A stretch of DNA of 64,000 nt from CAZQQN01 sp964595485 (lineage in GTDB: Bacteria; Bacteroidota; Bacteroidia; CAILMK01; CAYYUA01): assembly GCA_964595485.1 (NCBI GenBank), contig CAZQQN010000011.1:13631-77630 (forward strand), written 5' to 3'. The notes below the pieces were generated by a model. The model searched no databases. It saw only the letters and a list, made by a program, of their open reading frames with translations, and was not told the DNA's origin. A program made the translations under genes and the position numbers. Of this stretch, positions 9,522 to 19,224 are shown in pieces. Numbering within the stretch: position 1 is the stretch's first letter; each line of letters begins with the position of its first letter.

Positions 9522-10892
9522 ATGTATTATAACAACGTATTAGAGTTGATTGGTGGTACCCCACTGGTTAAACTAAATCGGCTTGCTGATAAAACAAAAG
9601 CAACCGTTTTAACCAAAGTGGAATCCTATAATCCCGGTAATTCGGTCAAAGATCGAATAGCCATAAGGATGATAGAAGATGCAGAAAAGCGAGGGGATTT
9701 AAAACCTGGCGGTACGATTATAGAAGGTACTTCGGGTAATACAGGGATGGGATTGGCCATAGCTGCTATTGTTAAAGGTTATAAATGCATATGTACTGTA
9801 GCCGATAAACAATCCAAAGAAAAGATTGATATTTTAAAAGCTGTTGGTGCAGAGGTTATTGTATGCCCTTCAGCTGTTCCACCTGAAGATCCGAAATCCT
9901 ATTACTCCGTAGCAAGCAAGCTTAACGAAGTGATACCGAATTCTTTTTACCCCAATCAATATGATAACCTGTCTAACACAGAAGCTCACTATCAGTGGAC
10001 AGGTCCTGAAATATGGGAACAAACAGAAGGAAAAATTACTCATTTCATTTGCGGGGTAGGTACAGGTGGTACTATCAGTGGTGTTGGTCGCTATCTTAAA
10101 GAAAAAAATCCCAATATTAAGGTTTGGGGTGTGGATCCTTTGGGATCTGCCTTTAAAGCTTATCATGAAACGGGGGAATTTAAAGAATCTGAAGTATATC
10201 CTTATCTTACCGAGGGAATCGGAGAGGATATCATTCCTGAAAATGTCGATTTTAGTGTCATTGACCATTTTGAGCAAGTATCTGATAAGGATGGTTACTT
10301 GATGACGAGGAAATTGGCTAAGCAGGAGGGTATTCTGGCAGGTAATTCATGTGGTTCTGCGGTTGCCGGCTTTTACCAATTACAACAACACCTCGGTAAG
10401 GATGACCTCGCAGTGATCTTGCTGCCTGACCATGCTACCAGGTATTTAGGTAAAGCTTTCAATGATGAATGGATGCGGGAAAGAGGGTTTCTGGAAAGTG
10501 GTACCATTGCGGCACAGGATATCGTAAAAACCAAACACGAAGGGGGGCTGATAACCATGCACAAATCTCACCCCGTATCAGAGGCCATAGCTTTAATGAA
10601 AGACAATGATATAGCCCAGCTTCCCATTGTCGATGAAAATGGAGAAATGGTCGGTGCCATTAGCGAAAACCTTATTTACACAAAACTTCTGGATAATCCT
10701 GATTGCAAGCACTTGTCCGTAGAAAATATCATGGGCGAACCTTTCCCGGAACTTGATAGCTCAGCTACTTACAACCAGGTCTCTTCTTTATTAGGGAAAG
10801 AAAACAATGCGGTGGTTATTCAGAACAAAGACGGTAGCCGCAACATTATAACGAAGTATGATGTTTTAAATGCCTTAACAGACACTCAATAA
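9522..10892 (+). CDS. cbs: Cystathionine beta-synthase (PLP domain plus CBS domain pair)
   Basis: This enzyme condenses homocysteine with serine (or acts as a related cysteine synthase) in sulfur amino acid metabolism. From the ATG at 9522 it has 456 residues. The fold-type II PLP domain contains the Schiff-base Lys43 in NPGNSVKDRIAIRM, the phosphate/substrate loop GTSGNTGMGLAIA, and GVGTGGTISGVGR. The C-terminal part, from about HKSHPVSEAIALMKDNDIAQ onward, is a tandem CBS-domain module, as in eukaryotic-type regulated CBS. No heme-binding N-terminal extension is present. The next gene, a BtuF-like binding protein, follows at 35 bases in the same direction and may be cotranscribed. Confidence 0.9.
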   Translation: MYYNNVLELIGGTPLVKLNRLADKTKATVLTKVESYNPGNSVKDRIAIRMIEDAEKRGDLKPGGTIIEGTSGNTGMGLAIAAIVKGYKCICTVADKQSKEKIDILKAVGAEVIVCPSAVPPEDPKSYYSVASKLNEVIPNSFYPNQYDNLSNTEAHYQWTGPEIWEQTEGKITHFICGVGTGGTISGVGRYLKEKNPNIKVWGVDPLGSAFKAYHETGEFKESEVYPYLTEGIGEDIIPENVDFSVIDHFEQVSDKDGYLMTRKLAKQEGILAGNSCGSAVAGFYQLQQHLGKDDLAVILLPDHATRYLGKAFNDEWMRERGFLESGTIAAQDIVKTKHEGGLITMHKSHPVSEAIALMKDNDIAQLPIVDENGEMVGAISENLIYTKLLDNPDCKHLSVENIMGEPFPELDSSATYNQVSSLLGKENNAVVIQNKDGSRNIITKYDVLNALTDTQ

Positions 10893-10927
10893 GTAAATTG
10901 TACCAATTAAGGGTTTAAAAGATTTTT

Positions 10928-11743
10928 ATGGGGCAAAAAAAAATCACGGATCAGATAGGATGTGATGTTACTATTCCTGGCTTTCCTCCCCAACGCATTG
11001 TTTCTCTGGTGCCCTCTCAAACAGAATTACTTTTTGATCTTGGCCTTGGAGACCGAGTTGTTGGACTGACGCATTTTTGTATCCACCCAGAAGAGAAGGT
11101 AAAGGATAAAACTAAAATAGGTGGGACGAAAAAGATCAAAATTGACAGGGTTAAGGACCTGAATCCTGATCTTATTATTGCTAATAAAGAAGAGAACCAG
11201 AAAGAGCAAGTGGATGAATTAAAGTCTCATTTCCCGGTTTGGGTGAGTGATGTCAAGGGGTTAGATTCTGCTCTCAAAATGATTGAGGCTGTTGGGGCAT
11301 TGGTAGCTAAGCAAAATGCGGCACAGGAATTGGTTGATCGGATCAATGCTGGTTTTCAGGCTATTCCGACAATTGCTCCTGTTAATACACTTTACTTCAT
11401 TTGGCGGAAACCTTACATGGCATCTGGCGGTGATACTTTCATCCACAATATGCTAACAAGGCTGGGTATTACAAATGCACTGCGAGATTCTTATCGTTAC
11501 CCGGAATTATCAGTGGAAGACATTCAAAGCATCAATCCGGACCTTATTCTATTGTCTTCTGAGCCTTATCCTTTCAAGGAACAGCATATCCAAGAACTAA
11601 AAGGTATTACTCCAAGCGCGGAAATCCATCTCGTGGATGGGTCTATGTTTTCCTGGTATGGCAGCCGGATGCTCAAAGCTGTTGACTATTTCCAGGATTT
11701 GGCAAAAGTTTTAAAAAAGCCTGCTACCAAGGAAAATCCCTGA
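10928..11743 (+). CDS. Helical-backbone periplasmic-type binding protein (BtuF-like), no signal peptide
   Basis: This 271-residue protein has the fold signatures of class III substrate-binding proteins: RIVSLVPSQTELLFDLGLGD at the N-terminus, then VKDLNPDLIIANKEEN, and a second lobe with TLYFIWRKPYMASGGDTFI and INPDLILLSSEPYPF. The family binds cobalamin, heme or siderophores. It starts directly at MGQKKITDQIG with no signal peptide or lipobox, and no upstream start would add one, so it may be cytoplasmic. No permease or ATPase genes are adjacent. A role in corrinoid handling is possible but is only inference. A terminator hairpin overlaps its stop codon. Confidence 0.75.
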   Translation: MGQKKITDQIGCDVTIPGFPPQRIVSLVPSQTELLFDLGLGDRVVGLTHFCIHPEEKVKDKTKIGGTKKIKIDRVKDLNPDLIIANKEENQKEQVDELKSHFPVWVSDVKGLDSALKMIEAVGALVAKQNAAQELVDRINAGFQAIPTIAPVNTLYFIWRKPYMASGGDTFIHNMLTRLGITNALRDSYRYPELSVEDIQSINPDLILLSSEPYPFKEQHIQELKGITPSAEIHLVDGSMFSWYGSRMLKAVDYFQDLAKVLKKPATKENP

Positions 11744-11753
11744 GGGATTTTTT
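11733..11753 (+). terminator. Intrinsic terminator overlapping the stop codon
   Basis: AAAATCCC (11733-11740) pairs with GGGATTTT (11744-11751), and the three-base loop TGA is itself the stop codon of the BtuF-like gene. The T-run continues to 11753. The hairpin therefore lies inside the coding end. Confidence 0.75.
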
Positions 11754-11859
11754 AGCGTTAAAAGCAGTCTAAAGTTTTTAATTATAGTTAAATTCCCTTT
11801 GTCCCTCTCTAATGCTTTCTAAGGTAAAATCTTGAAAATATTCAGGGGTTTTCAACCTA

Positions 11860-13281
11860 TTAAGGGAAAACACCAAAGGACTCGTAACTGGCTACCAATT
11901 TATTAATACCATTGATAAAGGAGGCCATTCTTAAATCCGGAATGGCAGGGTTTTGCTTCTTTATTTCCCGTATTTCGTTAAAAGCAAATACCATGGTTTC
12001 TTCTAATCCGGAACGAACCAGATCGATCTCCTCACCTCCATGGATTAATAATTCCCTTTGATGTTCTGGAAGCTTAGTATTCGAAGATTCTTCGATGGCT
12101 TTTACTATGCGGCGATTATTCCCTTCCTCAAGCCTTTTACCCATACGTCCGAACCTGACATGGGATAAGTTTTTAAGCCATTCAAAGTAGGAAACGGTTA
12201 CGCCACCAGCATTGAGATAGAGGTCTGGGATAATTAAGATATTACGTTTATTCAGGATATCTTCTGCTTCTTTAGTAACGGGTCCATTAGCCGCTTCGGC
12301 AATGATCTTTGCCTTAATGCGTGAAGCATTATGGCTGGTTATTTGATTTTCAAGAGCGGCAGGCAGGAGGATGTCACATTCCATTTCCAAAGCTTCTGAT
12401 CTATCATGAACGTTTTTTGCTCCGGGGAAATCACAAATCGAACGGTTTTTTCTACGATGATTAACAACATCGTCTACATCTAATCCATCATCTGAGTAGA
12501 TAGCCCCCTCTTGTTCGGCGATGCAAATGATATTGGCTCCTTGGTCCTGGCAAAATTTAGCTGCATGGTATCCAACATTGCCGACACCTTGCAGAATAAT
12601 TTTTTTGCCTTCCAGGCCGGTTTTAAGGTTAAGCGCTTTCATGTCTTCACTTGAGGATACGGCCTCACGTATCCCATAGTAAACCCCTAATCCGGTGGCT
12701 TCAACCCGGCCGCGAATTCCACCTTGCCCTACAGGCTTACCTGTAGTGCAGGCTAAAACATTCGGGTCATCAGACTGAAAAGCCATGTAAGTATCAGTGA
12801 TCCAAGCCATTTCCTGAGAGCCCGACCCATAATCAGGTGCAGGAACATCAATGCCTGGCCCTATCATTTTTTTCTTGATCATTTCTGTCGTGTAACGCCT
12901 TGTAACAGCTTCAAGCTGTTTTTCGGAATAATGACCCGGATTTATCCGAATCCCACCTTTAGCCCCTCCAAAAGGGACATCAACTATGGCACACTTAAAG
13001 GACATGAGCGTGGCAAGTGCATTGACTTCATCCTCATCCGCGCTTGGTGAAAAGCGGATACCGCCTTTGGTTGGTGTTTTGTGATGGCTATGTTGAACAC
13101 GTATCCCTTCAAAAGTTTCTACTTGTTCGTTGATTTTTATAGGAAACCTGACTTTGTAAATTCCATTGCAGTTCTTGATTTGTTCTAATAAACCGGGATC
13201 ATGATTTGTATATCCAATTGCTTTACTGAAGTAGCTGTGTACATCATTTAATAGCTTAGAGCCATTGCTAGTTTTTCCCAT
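11860..13281 (-). CDS. gdhA: Glutamate dehydrogenase (Glu/Leu/Phe/Val dehydrogenase family)
   Basis: This enzyme interconverts glutamate and 2-oxoglutarate plus ammonia with NAD(P). It has 473 residues. The dimerisation/substrate domain contains HHKTPTKGGIRFSP and the catalytic Lys region DVPFGGAKGGIRINP, followed by PAPDYGSGSQEMAWITDTY with the conserved Asp. The Rossmann motif ILQGVGNVGYHAAKF is near residue 230. NAILIPDLYLNAGG-like sequence (NILIIPDLYLNAGGVTVSYF) lies in the hinge. Leucine or phenylalanine dehydrogenase is less likely given length and context. A matching promoter lies about 70 bases upstream. Confidence 0.88.
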   Translation of the reverse strand: MGKTSNGSKLLNDVHSYFSKAIGYTNHDPGLLEQIKNCNGIYKVRFPIKINEQVETFEGIRVQHSHHKTPTKGGIRFSPSADEDEVNALATLMSFKCAIVDVPFGGAKGGIRINPGHYSEKQLEAVTRRYTTEMIKKKMIGPGIDVPAPDYGSGSQEMAWITDTYMAFQSDDPNVLACTTGKPVGQGGIRGRVEATGLGVYYGIREAVSSSEDMKALNLKTGLEGKKIILQGVGNVGYHAAKFCQDQGANIICIAEQEGAIYSDDGLDVDDVVNHRRKNRSICDFPGAKNVHDRSEALEMECDILLPAALENQITSHNASRIKAKIIAEAANGPVTKEAEDILNKRNILIIPDLYLNAGGVTVSYFEWLKNLSHVRFGRMGKRLEEGNNRRIVKAIEESSNTKLPEHQRELLIHGGEEIDLVRSGLEETMVFAFNEIREIKKQNPAIPDLRMASFINGINKLVASYESFGVFP

Positions 13282-13352
13282 GGCTGATATCGTATTTTAA
13301 GTATTTTAAAATATAAGTCACCCTTAATTTTATGCTAACACTTATATTGGTT

Positions 13353-13383
13353 CAAACTTATAAAATTCGGCCTAGATAACCAA
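13353..13383 (-). promoter_or_regulatory. Predicted promoter for glutamate dehydrogenase
   Basis: On the minus strand TTG (13383-13381) is followed after 20 bases by TAAGTTTG (13360-13353), a full match to the phylum -7 element. The leader would be about 65 bases. Confidence 0.55.
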
Positions 13384-13525
13384 TTTGAGCTGTTTGGATT
13401 AAGGCGGTTTTTTCCGTTGGTATAATGTTCAGTGCTCCAATGTGCATGCTTTAACCAACGATCATTGGTATTACCAAGGGGCTAAGGTAATGTTTTAAAT
13501 TCGATAATACCCAGCTTTTCACCAA

Positions 13526-14716
13526 TTACTTTTTTACCTTCATGGGATCGTATGGATATTCAGATTCGTAAACTGTTCTCACCAATGTTACAATCTGATT
13601 TTTTAATTCCTGGATGTTCTCACGCTTTGTTGCGGAAATAAAGACTGCATTCGTATTGTTCTTGGCTATCCAGGACTGCTTTAGGGCATAAAGGTTATTT
13701 AATTCTTCCTGTCTTTCTCCGTTAACAGAATTCTCAGAAAGCCTTTGGTCCATTTTATTAAAAACTGTTATAGTTGGCTTGCCCTCCGCTTTGATTTCTT
13801 TCAATGTTTGGTTAACGATATGGATCTGTTGTTCAAAATTGTCGTGGGAAAGGTCAACGACATGCAGCAGTATATCAGCTTCTCTGACTTCATCAAGCGT
13901 GGATTTGAAGCTCTCTACCAGGCTGTGTGGTAGTTTTCGGATAAAACCTACTGTATCCGAGATTAAGAAAGGCACTTCGTCCAATACAATTTTCCGGACT
14001 GTGGTATCCAAAGTGGCAAAAAGTTGATTTTCGGCGGTAATTTCTGACTCACTCAGCTTATTCAATAAAGTAGATTTTCCGCTGTTCGTATAGCCTACCA
14101 GCGCAACCCGAACCTTTTGGTCCCTGTTTTTTCTTTGAGTGGCATTTTGCTTATCAATTTTCTCTAATTTCTGTTCGAGTTGCTTGATCTTTTTGTGGAT
14201 CATTCGCCTATCGGTCTCAATTTCCTTTTCACCCGGGCCTTTGGTACCAATACCGCCTTGCTGCCTTGAATGGTGTGTCCACATCCTGGTTAAACGTGGT
14301 AAAATGTACTGATATTGGGCCAATTCCACTTGCGTTTTGGCCTGTGATGTTTTTGCTCTTTTGGAGAAAATATCAAGAATGAGGTTAGTTCTGTCCAGAA
14401 CTTTACAGTTCAGAACATTCTCAATATTCTTAAACTGGGAGGGAGAGAGCTCTTCATCAAAAATAACAAGCTTTGTACCTGTTTCCTCAAGGTAGGTTTT
14501 GATTTCCTCCAGCTTACCATTGCCTATGAGCGTTTTGGGGTTGGGTTTAAATATTTTTTGCTGGAATTGTTTGGTTGTCTTGGCTCCGGCAGCTTCAGTA
14601 AGTAATGCTAACTCATCCAGGTGCTCCCGGGCTGTTTTTTTACTTTCTTTTCCTTCTATTATCCCAACTAATACTGCATTTTCCTTATTGACTGACTGAT
14701 TAATGAAATCTTTCAT
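13526..14716 (-). CDS. hflX: Ribosome-associated GTPase HflX
   Basis: HflX splits or rescues stalled ribosomes using GTP. The protein has 396 residues. The N-terminal HflX domain is followed by a coiled coil and the family signature GGIGTKGPGEKEIETDRR at residues 154-171. The G domain has Walker A GYTNSGKST (208-216), the switch II region DTVGFIRKLPHSLVESFKST and the NKMD specificity motif. The gene is divergent from rsgA, another ribosome-linked GTPase; only 176 bases separate the two starts. Confidence 0.95.
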   Translation of the reverse strand: MKDFINQSVNKENAVLVGIIEGKESKKTAREHLDELALLTEAAGAKTTKQFQQKIFKPNPKTLIGNGKLEEIKTYLEETGTKLVIFDEELSPSQFKNIENVLNCKVLDRTNLILDIFSKRAKTSQAKTQVELAQYQYILPRLTRMWTHHSRQQGGIGTKGPGEKEIETDRRMIHKKIKQLEQKLEKIDKQNATQRKNRDQKVRVALVGYTNSGKSTLLNKLSESEITAENQLFATLDTTVRKIVLDEVPFLISDTVGFIRKLPHSLVESFKSTLDEVREADILLHVVDLSHDNFEQQIHIVNQTLKEIKAEGKPTITVFNKMDQRLSENSVNGERQEELNNLYALKQSWIAKNNTNAVFISATKRENIQELKNQIVTLVRTVYESEYPYDPMKVKK

Positions 14717-14892
14717 GTATGGTATTTCATCCTGTTTTTTTCGAAAATAATGATTAAAACCTTTTCATGACCCTACAAAAAATAAAAACAAAGGGTTTTT
14801 GATAAGCGGAAAAGCTTTGCCTTTAATTTATACAAGTTTGTGCCTTGCTGCCTTTTTTATTATTTTGTAAAAGTATTGAATAATCGACTGTT

Positions 14893-15816
14893 TTGACCAA
14901 AACGATTCTTAAAGGGAGGGTTTTAAGCACAACCGGTACTTGGCACTCTATTATTGGAGATGATGAGCAATATTACCAATGTAGTATAAGCGGTAAGTTT
15001 AGAATACAGGATCGCCTGAATGCAAATAATCCCGTTTCGGTTGGGGATTTTGTCCGGTTTGAATTAAGCGATAAAGGTGACAAGGGTGTTATTGTGAGTA
15101 TTGAGGATCGCAGGAACTACCTTATTCGGCAGTCTCCAAAACAATCTTCCCAGGTCCATGTTATGGGAGCCAATATTGACCAGGCCGTTTGTGTTGTAAC
15201 GTTGAACTATCCGCGCGTTAAACAAGGTTTCCTGGACCGTTTTCTTGTTACTGCTAACGCGTACGGCATCGAAGCTTTGATTGTTGTCAATAAAAATGAC
15301 CTTTACACTGGCAAATTAAGGGAAAAGCGGGACGATTTAGCACGGCTATACAGAAGTATTGGCTATTCTGTAACTTTTGTATCAGCTAAAACAGGTGGCG
15401 ATACAAGTATCCTTAAGAATCAAATGGTTGGCAGAACGAACCTGATTACAGGTTTTTCCGGTGTTGGTAAATCATCCTTGCTAAATGCGATTTACGGGCT
15501 AAGCATTAAAACCGACACTGTTTCTCATGCTACGGGTAAAGGAAAGCACGTAACCTCATTTTCAAAAATGTATCCTGTGCAGGATGATACTTATGTGATT
15601 GACACCCCGGGTATCAAAGAATTTGGGTTAGTTGGCTTTGAACCTTATGAAATCAGTCATTTTTTCCCTGAAATGGAGCCTTATTTGGATAAATGCCAAT
15701 TTAACGATTGTTTGCATATCAATGAACCTGGTTGCGCTGTGAAAGATGCCCTGGAAAATAACTTAATTAGCGAAAAACGCTATTACAGCTACCAACGTAT
15801 TGTTGAAAGCCTTTAA
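14893..15816 (+). CDS. rsgA: Small ribosomal subunit biogenesis GTPase RsgA
   Basis: RsgA is a circularly permuted GTPase that acts in late 30S subunit maturation. It has 307 residues. The N-terminal OB fold (SISGKFRIQD, PVSVGDFVRFELSD) is followed by the permuted G motifs: NKND at 133-136 comes before Walker A GFSGVGKSS at 187-195, then DTPGIKEFGL. The C-terminal zinc-binding segment has the expected Cys/His set (DKCQFNDCLHINEPGCAVKD). The start is a TTG; no in-frame ATG lies close upstream and the N-terminus matches the family from this point. Confidence 0.95.
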   Translation: MTKTILKGRVLSTTGTWHSIIGDDEQYYQCSISGKFRIQDRLNANNPVSVGDFVRFELSDKGDKGVIVSIEDRRNYLIRQSPKQSSQVHVMGANIDQAVCVVTLNYPRVKQGFLDRFLVTANAYGIEALIVVNKNDLYTGKLREKRDDLARLYRSIGYSVTFVSAKTGGDTSILKNQMVGRTNLITGFSGVGKSSLLNAIYGLSIKTDTVSHATGKGKHVTSFSKMYPVQDDTYVIDTPGIKEFGLVGFEPYEISHFFPEMEPYLDKCQFNDCLHINEPGCAVKDALENNLISEKRYYSYQRIVESL

Positions 15817-16013
15817 AAACACCAAGTGAAATTTTAGGAATTACTTAAGGAACGTTTAAATAAAGCTAACTAAATGTCACATGAAAAATTTTTTAGATCT
15901 TTACAAAATATTTTATACAGTTGCATAGGTATCAATGGGGGACTGGAAAAAGGAAAGCAACCGGCATACTATTCAGTATTTTTTAAGTTTTTATAACGTA
16001 CGCTGTTAGGTTT

Positions 16014-18653
16014 ATGAGAAATGGAAAGCTTATTCGCTTATTGTTATTGGCATTTGCCATTGGGGCTTCATTTTCAATGGGCATGCTTGGAGAAAATGAT
16101 CCTATTGGGGATAGAAAAAAAGGACTTAGGGATACCATTAGGCTAGTTCTTAAAAAAAATACTGAAAGAGGTATCGCACTAGCTGATTCTGCTTATCGAA
16201 CAGCCAAAGCCAATAATAACCGGTTTCTTACGGCTTGGTTTTTAAATAAAAGGGGAACAGGCTATTTTCATGCAGGGGATTTTGACAAGGCTCTTGAAGA
16301 TTTTAAAGCTAGCTACCATATCGGCAAACAAGTTGATAGCGCAAAGCTTATTTACAGATGTGCCAATAATACTGGCGTTATTTACGATAAATACGGCAAG
16401 AAAGATAGTGCGTTAAAGTTCTATAAAGAAGCCCTATCGGTGGCTGTGAATCATGACTTAAGCTTCATTAAGCCATTTGCATTGAATAACATTGGTAATC
16501 TCTACGAAAGTAAGGATCAGCACAAAACTGCCCTGAGCTACTATTTGAAAGGGCTTGAGGTTTACAATGAGTTGGACACTGTTGTGAATAACACCAAACG
16601 TCTTCACTTAAATATTGCCAGCACTCATTTGTCAATTGATGAATTGCAAAAAGCAAAAGACAGGTATTATAAAATACTTGGTTTACCAGGAGATTTAACT
16701 TCGAATATAAAGGGTAATGTTTTTAGTGGTCTGGGTGGGGCTTATCTAAAACAGGATAGCCTGAAAAAGGCTGAAAAATATTTAGATAAAGCTTTCTCAG
16801 CATACCAAAAAACAAAGAATAAATATAAATTAACAAAATCCTATACTGACCAAGCCAGATTGGCCATAAAGAAGAACAATTCGGAAAAGGGACTTAAGTG
16901 GCTGGATACGACCTTTGCTTTGAGTGATAAACAGCAATATCCTAAATTGAGAAGTTATGCACTCCTTGAAAAGGGGGAAGCCTTTTATCAAATGGGTAAC
17001 CTGGTTAAATCAAAAATATGGTTGGATTCAGCAATAAAAACAGCCAGGCAACTCGAGCAAGATAAGCCTCCAATTTCAGCTTTAAAGATTTTGAAAGATA
17101 TTTATTCAGAACAAGGGAAAGAAAAAAAGGCTTTAGCGACCCAGGAAAAACTAAATAAAAAGGTTAAGAATTTCTACAGCTCTCGTTATGAAGAAGATTT
17201 GGGAAGTCTCATGGCCGAATACCGATCGCAGCGTCAAAAAAACAAAATCAAATTATTAGAAAAGCAAAATCGCATTAGTAGTTTAAAAAATGATCGGCAG
17301 GTAGCTTACCTTTATGCAATGGGGGGAGGGTTTTTATTGCTGTTGATTGGTACATTAATACTATACCGGTTTTACCGCGATAAACAAAGGGCAAACGAGC
17401 AACTCCTTGAACAAAACCGGGTGATCAATCAGCAGAATGAAGATTTGAAAAAGGCCAATGAAAGGGCTAAAAATGCATCAAAAGCCAAATCGGATTTCCT
17501 TACTTCCATGAGCCATGAGATAAGGACCCCTATGAACGGGGTTATCGGAATGACTGAGTTACTAAACGACACTGATCTAAACGAAGAACAAGAACATTAC
17601 ATCAATACCATCCGGCAGAGTGGTGAAACCTTGCTTACGGTAATCAATGATATTTTGGATATATCGCGAGCAGAGCAAGGGAAAGTGGCTATCCAGAAGC
17701 AAGCCTTTAACCTGCCGGATTTGATTAAAGAAGTGGTTGATCTTTTTAAAAAGGATGTTGAAGCGAGAGGGATTGAGTTGACCTATGAAATCGATTCGAA
17801 TGTTCCTGAAATCATGATTGGTGATCATACCCGGATTAGACAGATTCTTATTAATTTGATCGGTAATGCTAATAAGTTTGTAAGCAAAGGTTTTATAAAG
17901 GTTACAGTTACAAATAAAGGTGCTAAATCGGATGATCAGAGGAAGATTCAATTCAGTGTTTCAGATTCCGGAAAGGGAATTGAGGAATCGGAAAAAGCCT
18001 ATATTTTCCAAGCCTTTCAACAAGCTGAAAACCAAGAAGGACTGAACGTCAATGGTTTGGGATTAGGATTATCAATTAGCAGTAAATTGGTTGACAAATT
18101 AGGCGGTTCCATGGATTTAGAAAGCGAATTGAATAAAGGTTCCACTTTTTATTTTACCCTCCCTTTGCATCTACCTGAATCGGATGAAGAAAAGCCTGAA
18201 CAAAATGTAGAGGAAACCCCAACGACTTTCAATTTTGACCTAAGTGAGCAGTTTAATATCAATATCCTTGTGGCAGAGGACAACCTTATCAACCAACGAA
18301 TGATTGATAATCTTCTTCAGAAATTTGGTTTCCAACCTGTTATGGTATGGAATGGACAGGAAGCAGTTGAAGAAATCAAACAAAACCAGGGCCACTATGA
18401 TTTGGTCTTTATGGATGTGCAAATGCCCAAAAAAGATGGGGTAGAGGCAACTCAGATTATCAAAAATGAATTACCCTTGCGGAGGTGTCCGGTTATCATT
18501 GCCTTAACTGCGGATGCTATGCAGGGTGCCCCCGAAAAATATAAACAGTCTGGCATGGATGATTATATCAGTAAACCTTTAAAAGTGACTGCCGTTAAAG
18601 CCTTGCTGGAAAAATGGGGAGCCTATATCTATGATAAGTTAAGAAGCATTTAA
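16014..18653 (+). CDS. TPR-containing hybrid sensor histidine kinase/response regulator
   Basis: This 879-residue protein has an N-terminal signal or anchor segment (LLLLAFAIGASFS), a sensor region of about six TPR units (about residues 75-385), one membrane segment (about 430-452, GGGFLLLLIGTLILYRF), a coiled coil, a HisKA domain with phospho-acceptor His501 in SMSHEIRTPMNGVIGM, a HATPase domain with NLIGNANKFV and GLGLGLSISSKLVDKLGG, and a C-terminal receiver with Asp801 in FMDVQMPKKDG. The TPR region is predicted to be periplasmic. There is no HPt or output domain in the same chain, so an external phosphotransfer partner is needed. No cognate regulator lies next to it. Confidence 0.92.
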   Translation: MRNGKLIRLLLLAFAIGASFSMGMLGENDPIGDRKKGLRDTIRLVLKKNTERGIALADSAYRTAKANNNRFLTAWFLNKRGTGYFHAGDFDKALEDFKASYHIGKQVDSAKLIYRCANNTGVIYDKYGKKDSALKFYKEALSVAVNHDLSFIKPFALNNIGNLYESKDQHKTALSYYLKGLEVYNELDTVVNNTKRLHLNIASTHLSIDELQKAKDRYYKILGLPGDLTSNIKGNVFSGLGGAYLKQDSLKKAEKYLDKAFSAYQKTKNKYKLTKSYTDQARLAIKKNNSEKGLKWLDTTFALSDKQQYPKLRSYALLEKGEAFYQMGNLVKSKIWLDSAIKTARQLEQDKPPISALKILKDIYSEQGKEKKALATQEKLNKKVKNFYSSRYEEDLGSLMAEYRSQRQKNKIKLLEKQNRISSLKNDRQVAYLYAMGGGFLLLLIGTLILYRFYRDKQRANEQLLEQNRVINQQNEDLKKANERAKNASKAKSDFLTSMSHEIRTPMNGVIGMTELLNDTDLNEEQEHYINTIRQSGETLLTVINDILDISRAEQGKVAIQKQAFNLPDLIKEVVDLFKKDVEARGIELTYEIDSNVPEIMIGDHTRIRQILINLIGNANKFVSKGFIKVTVTNKGAKSDDQRKIQFSVSDSGKGIEESEKAYIFQAFQQAENQEGLNVNGLGLGLSISSKLVDKLGGSMDLESELNKGSTFYFTLPLHLPESDEEKPEQNVEETPTTFNFDLSEQFNINILVAEDNLINQRMIDNLLQKFGFQPVMVWNGQEAVEEIKQNQGHYDLVFMDVQMPKKDGVEATQIIKNELPLRRCPVIIALTADAMQGAPEKYKQSGMDDYISKPLKVTAVKALLEKWGAYIYDKLRSI

Positions 18654-18711
18654 ATTATCATTTATTGGCTATCAATTGAGTAAATCATGTTTGTTCATCA
18701 GCCAATGTTGA

Positions 18712-18825
18712 TTGGTTGGTGAACAGAAGGTTATCGATGAGTTGGGTAAATTAGGTTATCGTGTGATTTGTTTGAATAAAGGGATGTTGAATGATTTGGA
18801 TAAGATTTTGAGGAATGTTGAGTAA
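18712..18825 (+). pseudogene. Remnant of a DUF559-type endonuclease-like gene (C-terminal end only)
   Basis: After an in-frame stop at 18709, a 37-codon open stretch ends at TAA 18825. It contains LGKLGYRVICLNKGMLNDLD, which resembles the end of DUF559/Vsr-like endonuclease-fold proteins, where a LGYRVIRF..NEVLNDLE pattern is usual. The upstream part of such a gene is missing, so this would be a decayed fragment. It lies directly against an inverted repeat. The assignment rests on a short motif and is uncertain. Confidence 0.35.
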
Positions 18826-19004
18826 GGGCTTCAACCCTCAACCCTGGCCTTCTTCCAGGCTTGGGAGAAGGGTAGCGGAGAGGATTAATTTTATACTTTG
18901 ACTAAAAATTTCAGGGCTTGTAAACTTACAATTGTTTAAGCAAGAATGGCCTCAGTCCCCTTCTCTCCGCCCACCAGCGGAAGAAGGGTTAGGGATGAGG
19001 GCTT
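18826..19004. repeat. Imperfect inverted repeat, about 180 bp, intergenic palindromic element
   Basis: The left arm contains CCCTCAACCCT (18835-18845) and GCGGAGAG (18875-18882). The right arm contains the complements AGGGATGAGGG (18991-19001) and CTCTCCGC (18963-18970) in mirrored order. Each arm also has an internal hairpin around a CTTCTTCC segment. The arms are separated by an A+T-rich spacer. It looks like a small non-coding mobile or REP-like element inserted between the kinase gene and ileS. The remaining bases to 19224 hold no gene; a weak promoter for ileS may lie at about 19176-19207. Confidence 0.6.
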
Positions 19005-19224
19005 TTAAACTTTTAAATTTGCTTAAAGCCAAGACATTGTCCTAACAAATCCCGAACAAATTTTTGGAAAAGCAATAAAAGCTAAACACCTCTTAGAATG
19101 TGATATGATTGGGTAGGCTTGACCAGAATCTTCATTGCAAAAACTAGCCCTTAATCTTTAAACAACACCATTACCTTTCACAACCAAAACAAATTTACCG
19201 ATATTTGCACAAAAATTTTGTGGC

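Noticed and set aside
9870..10277. A 135-codon reverse-strand ORF inside cystathionine beta-synthase
   Set aside because: It is antisense to conserved PLP-domain sequence, has no homology-like features, and its composition is that of a shadow frame.
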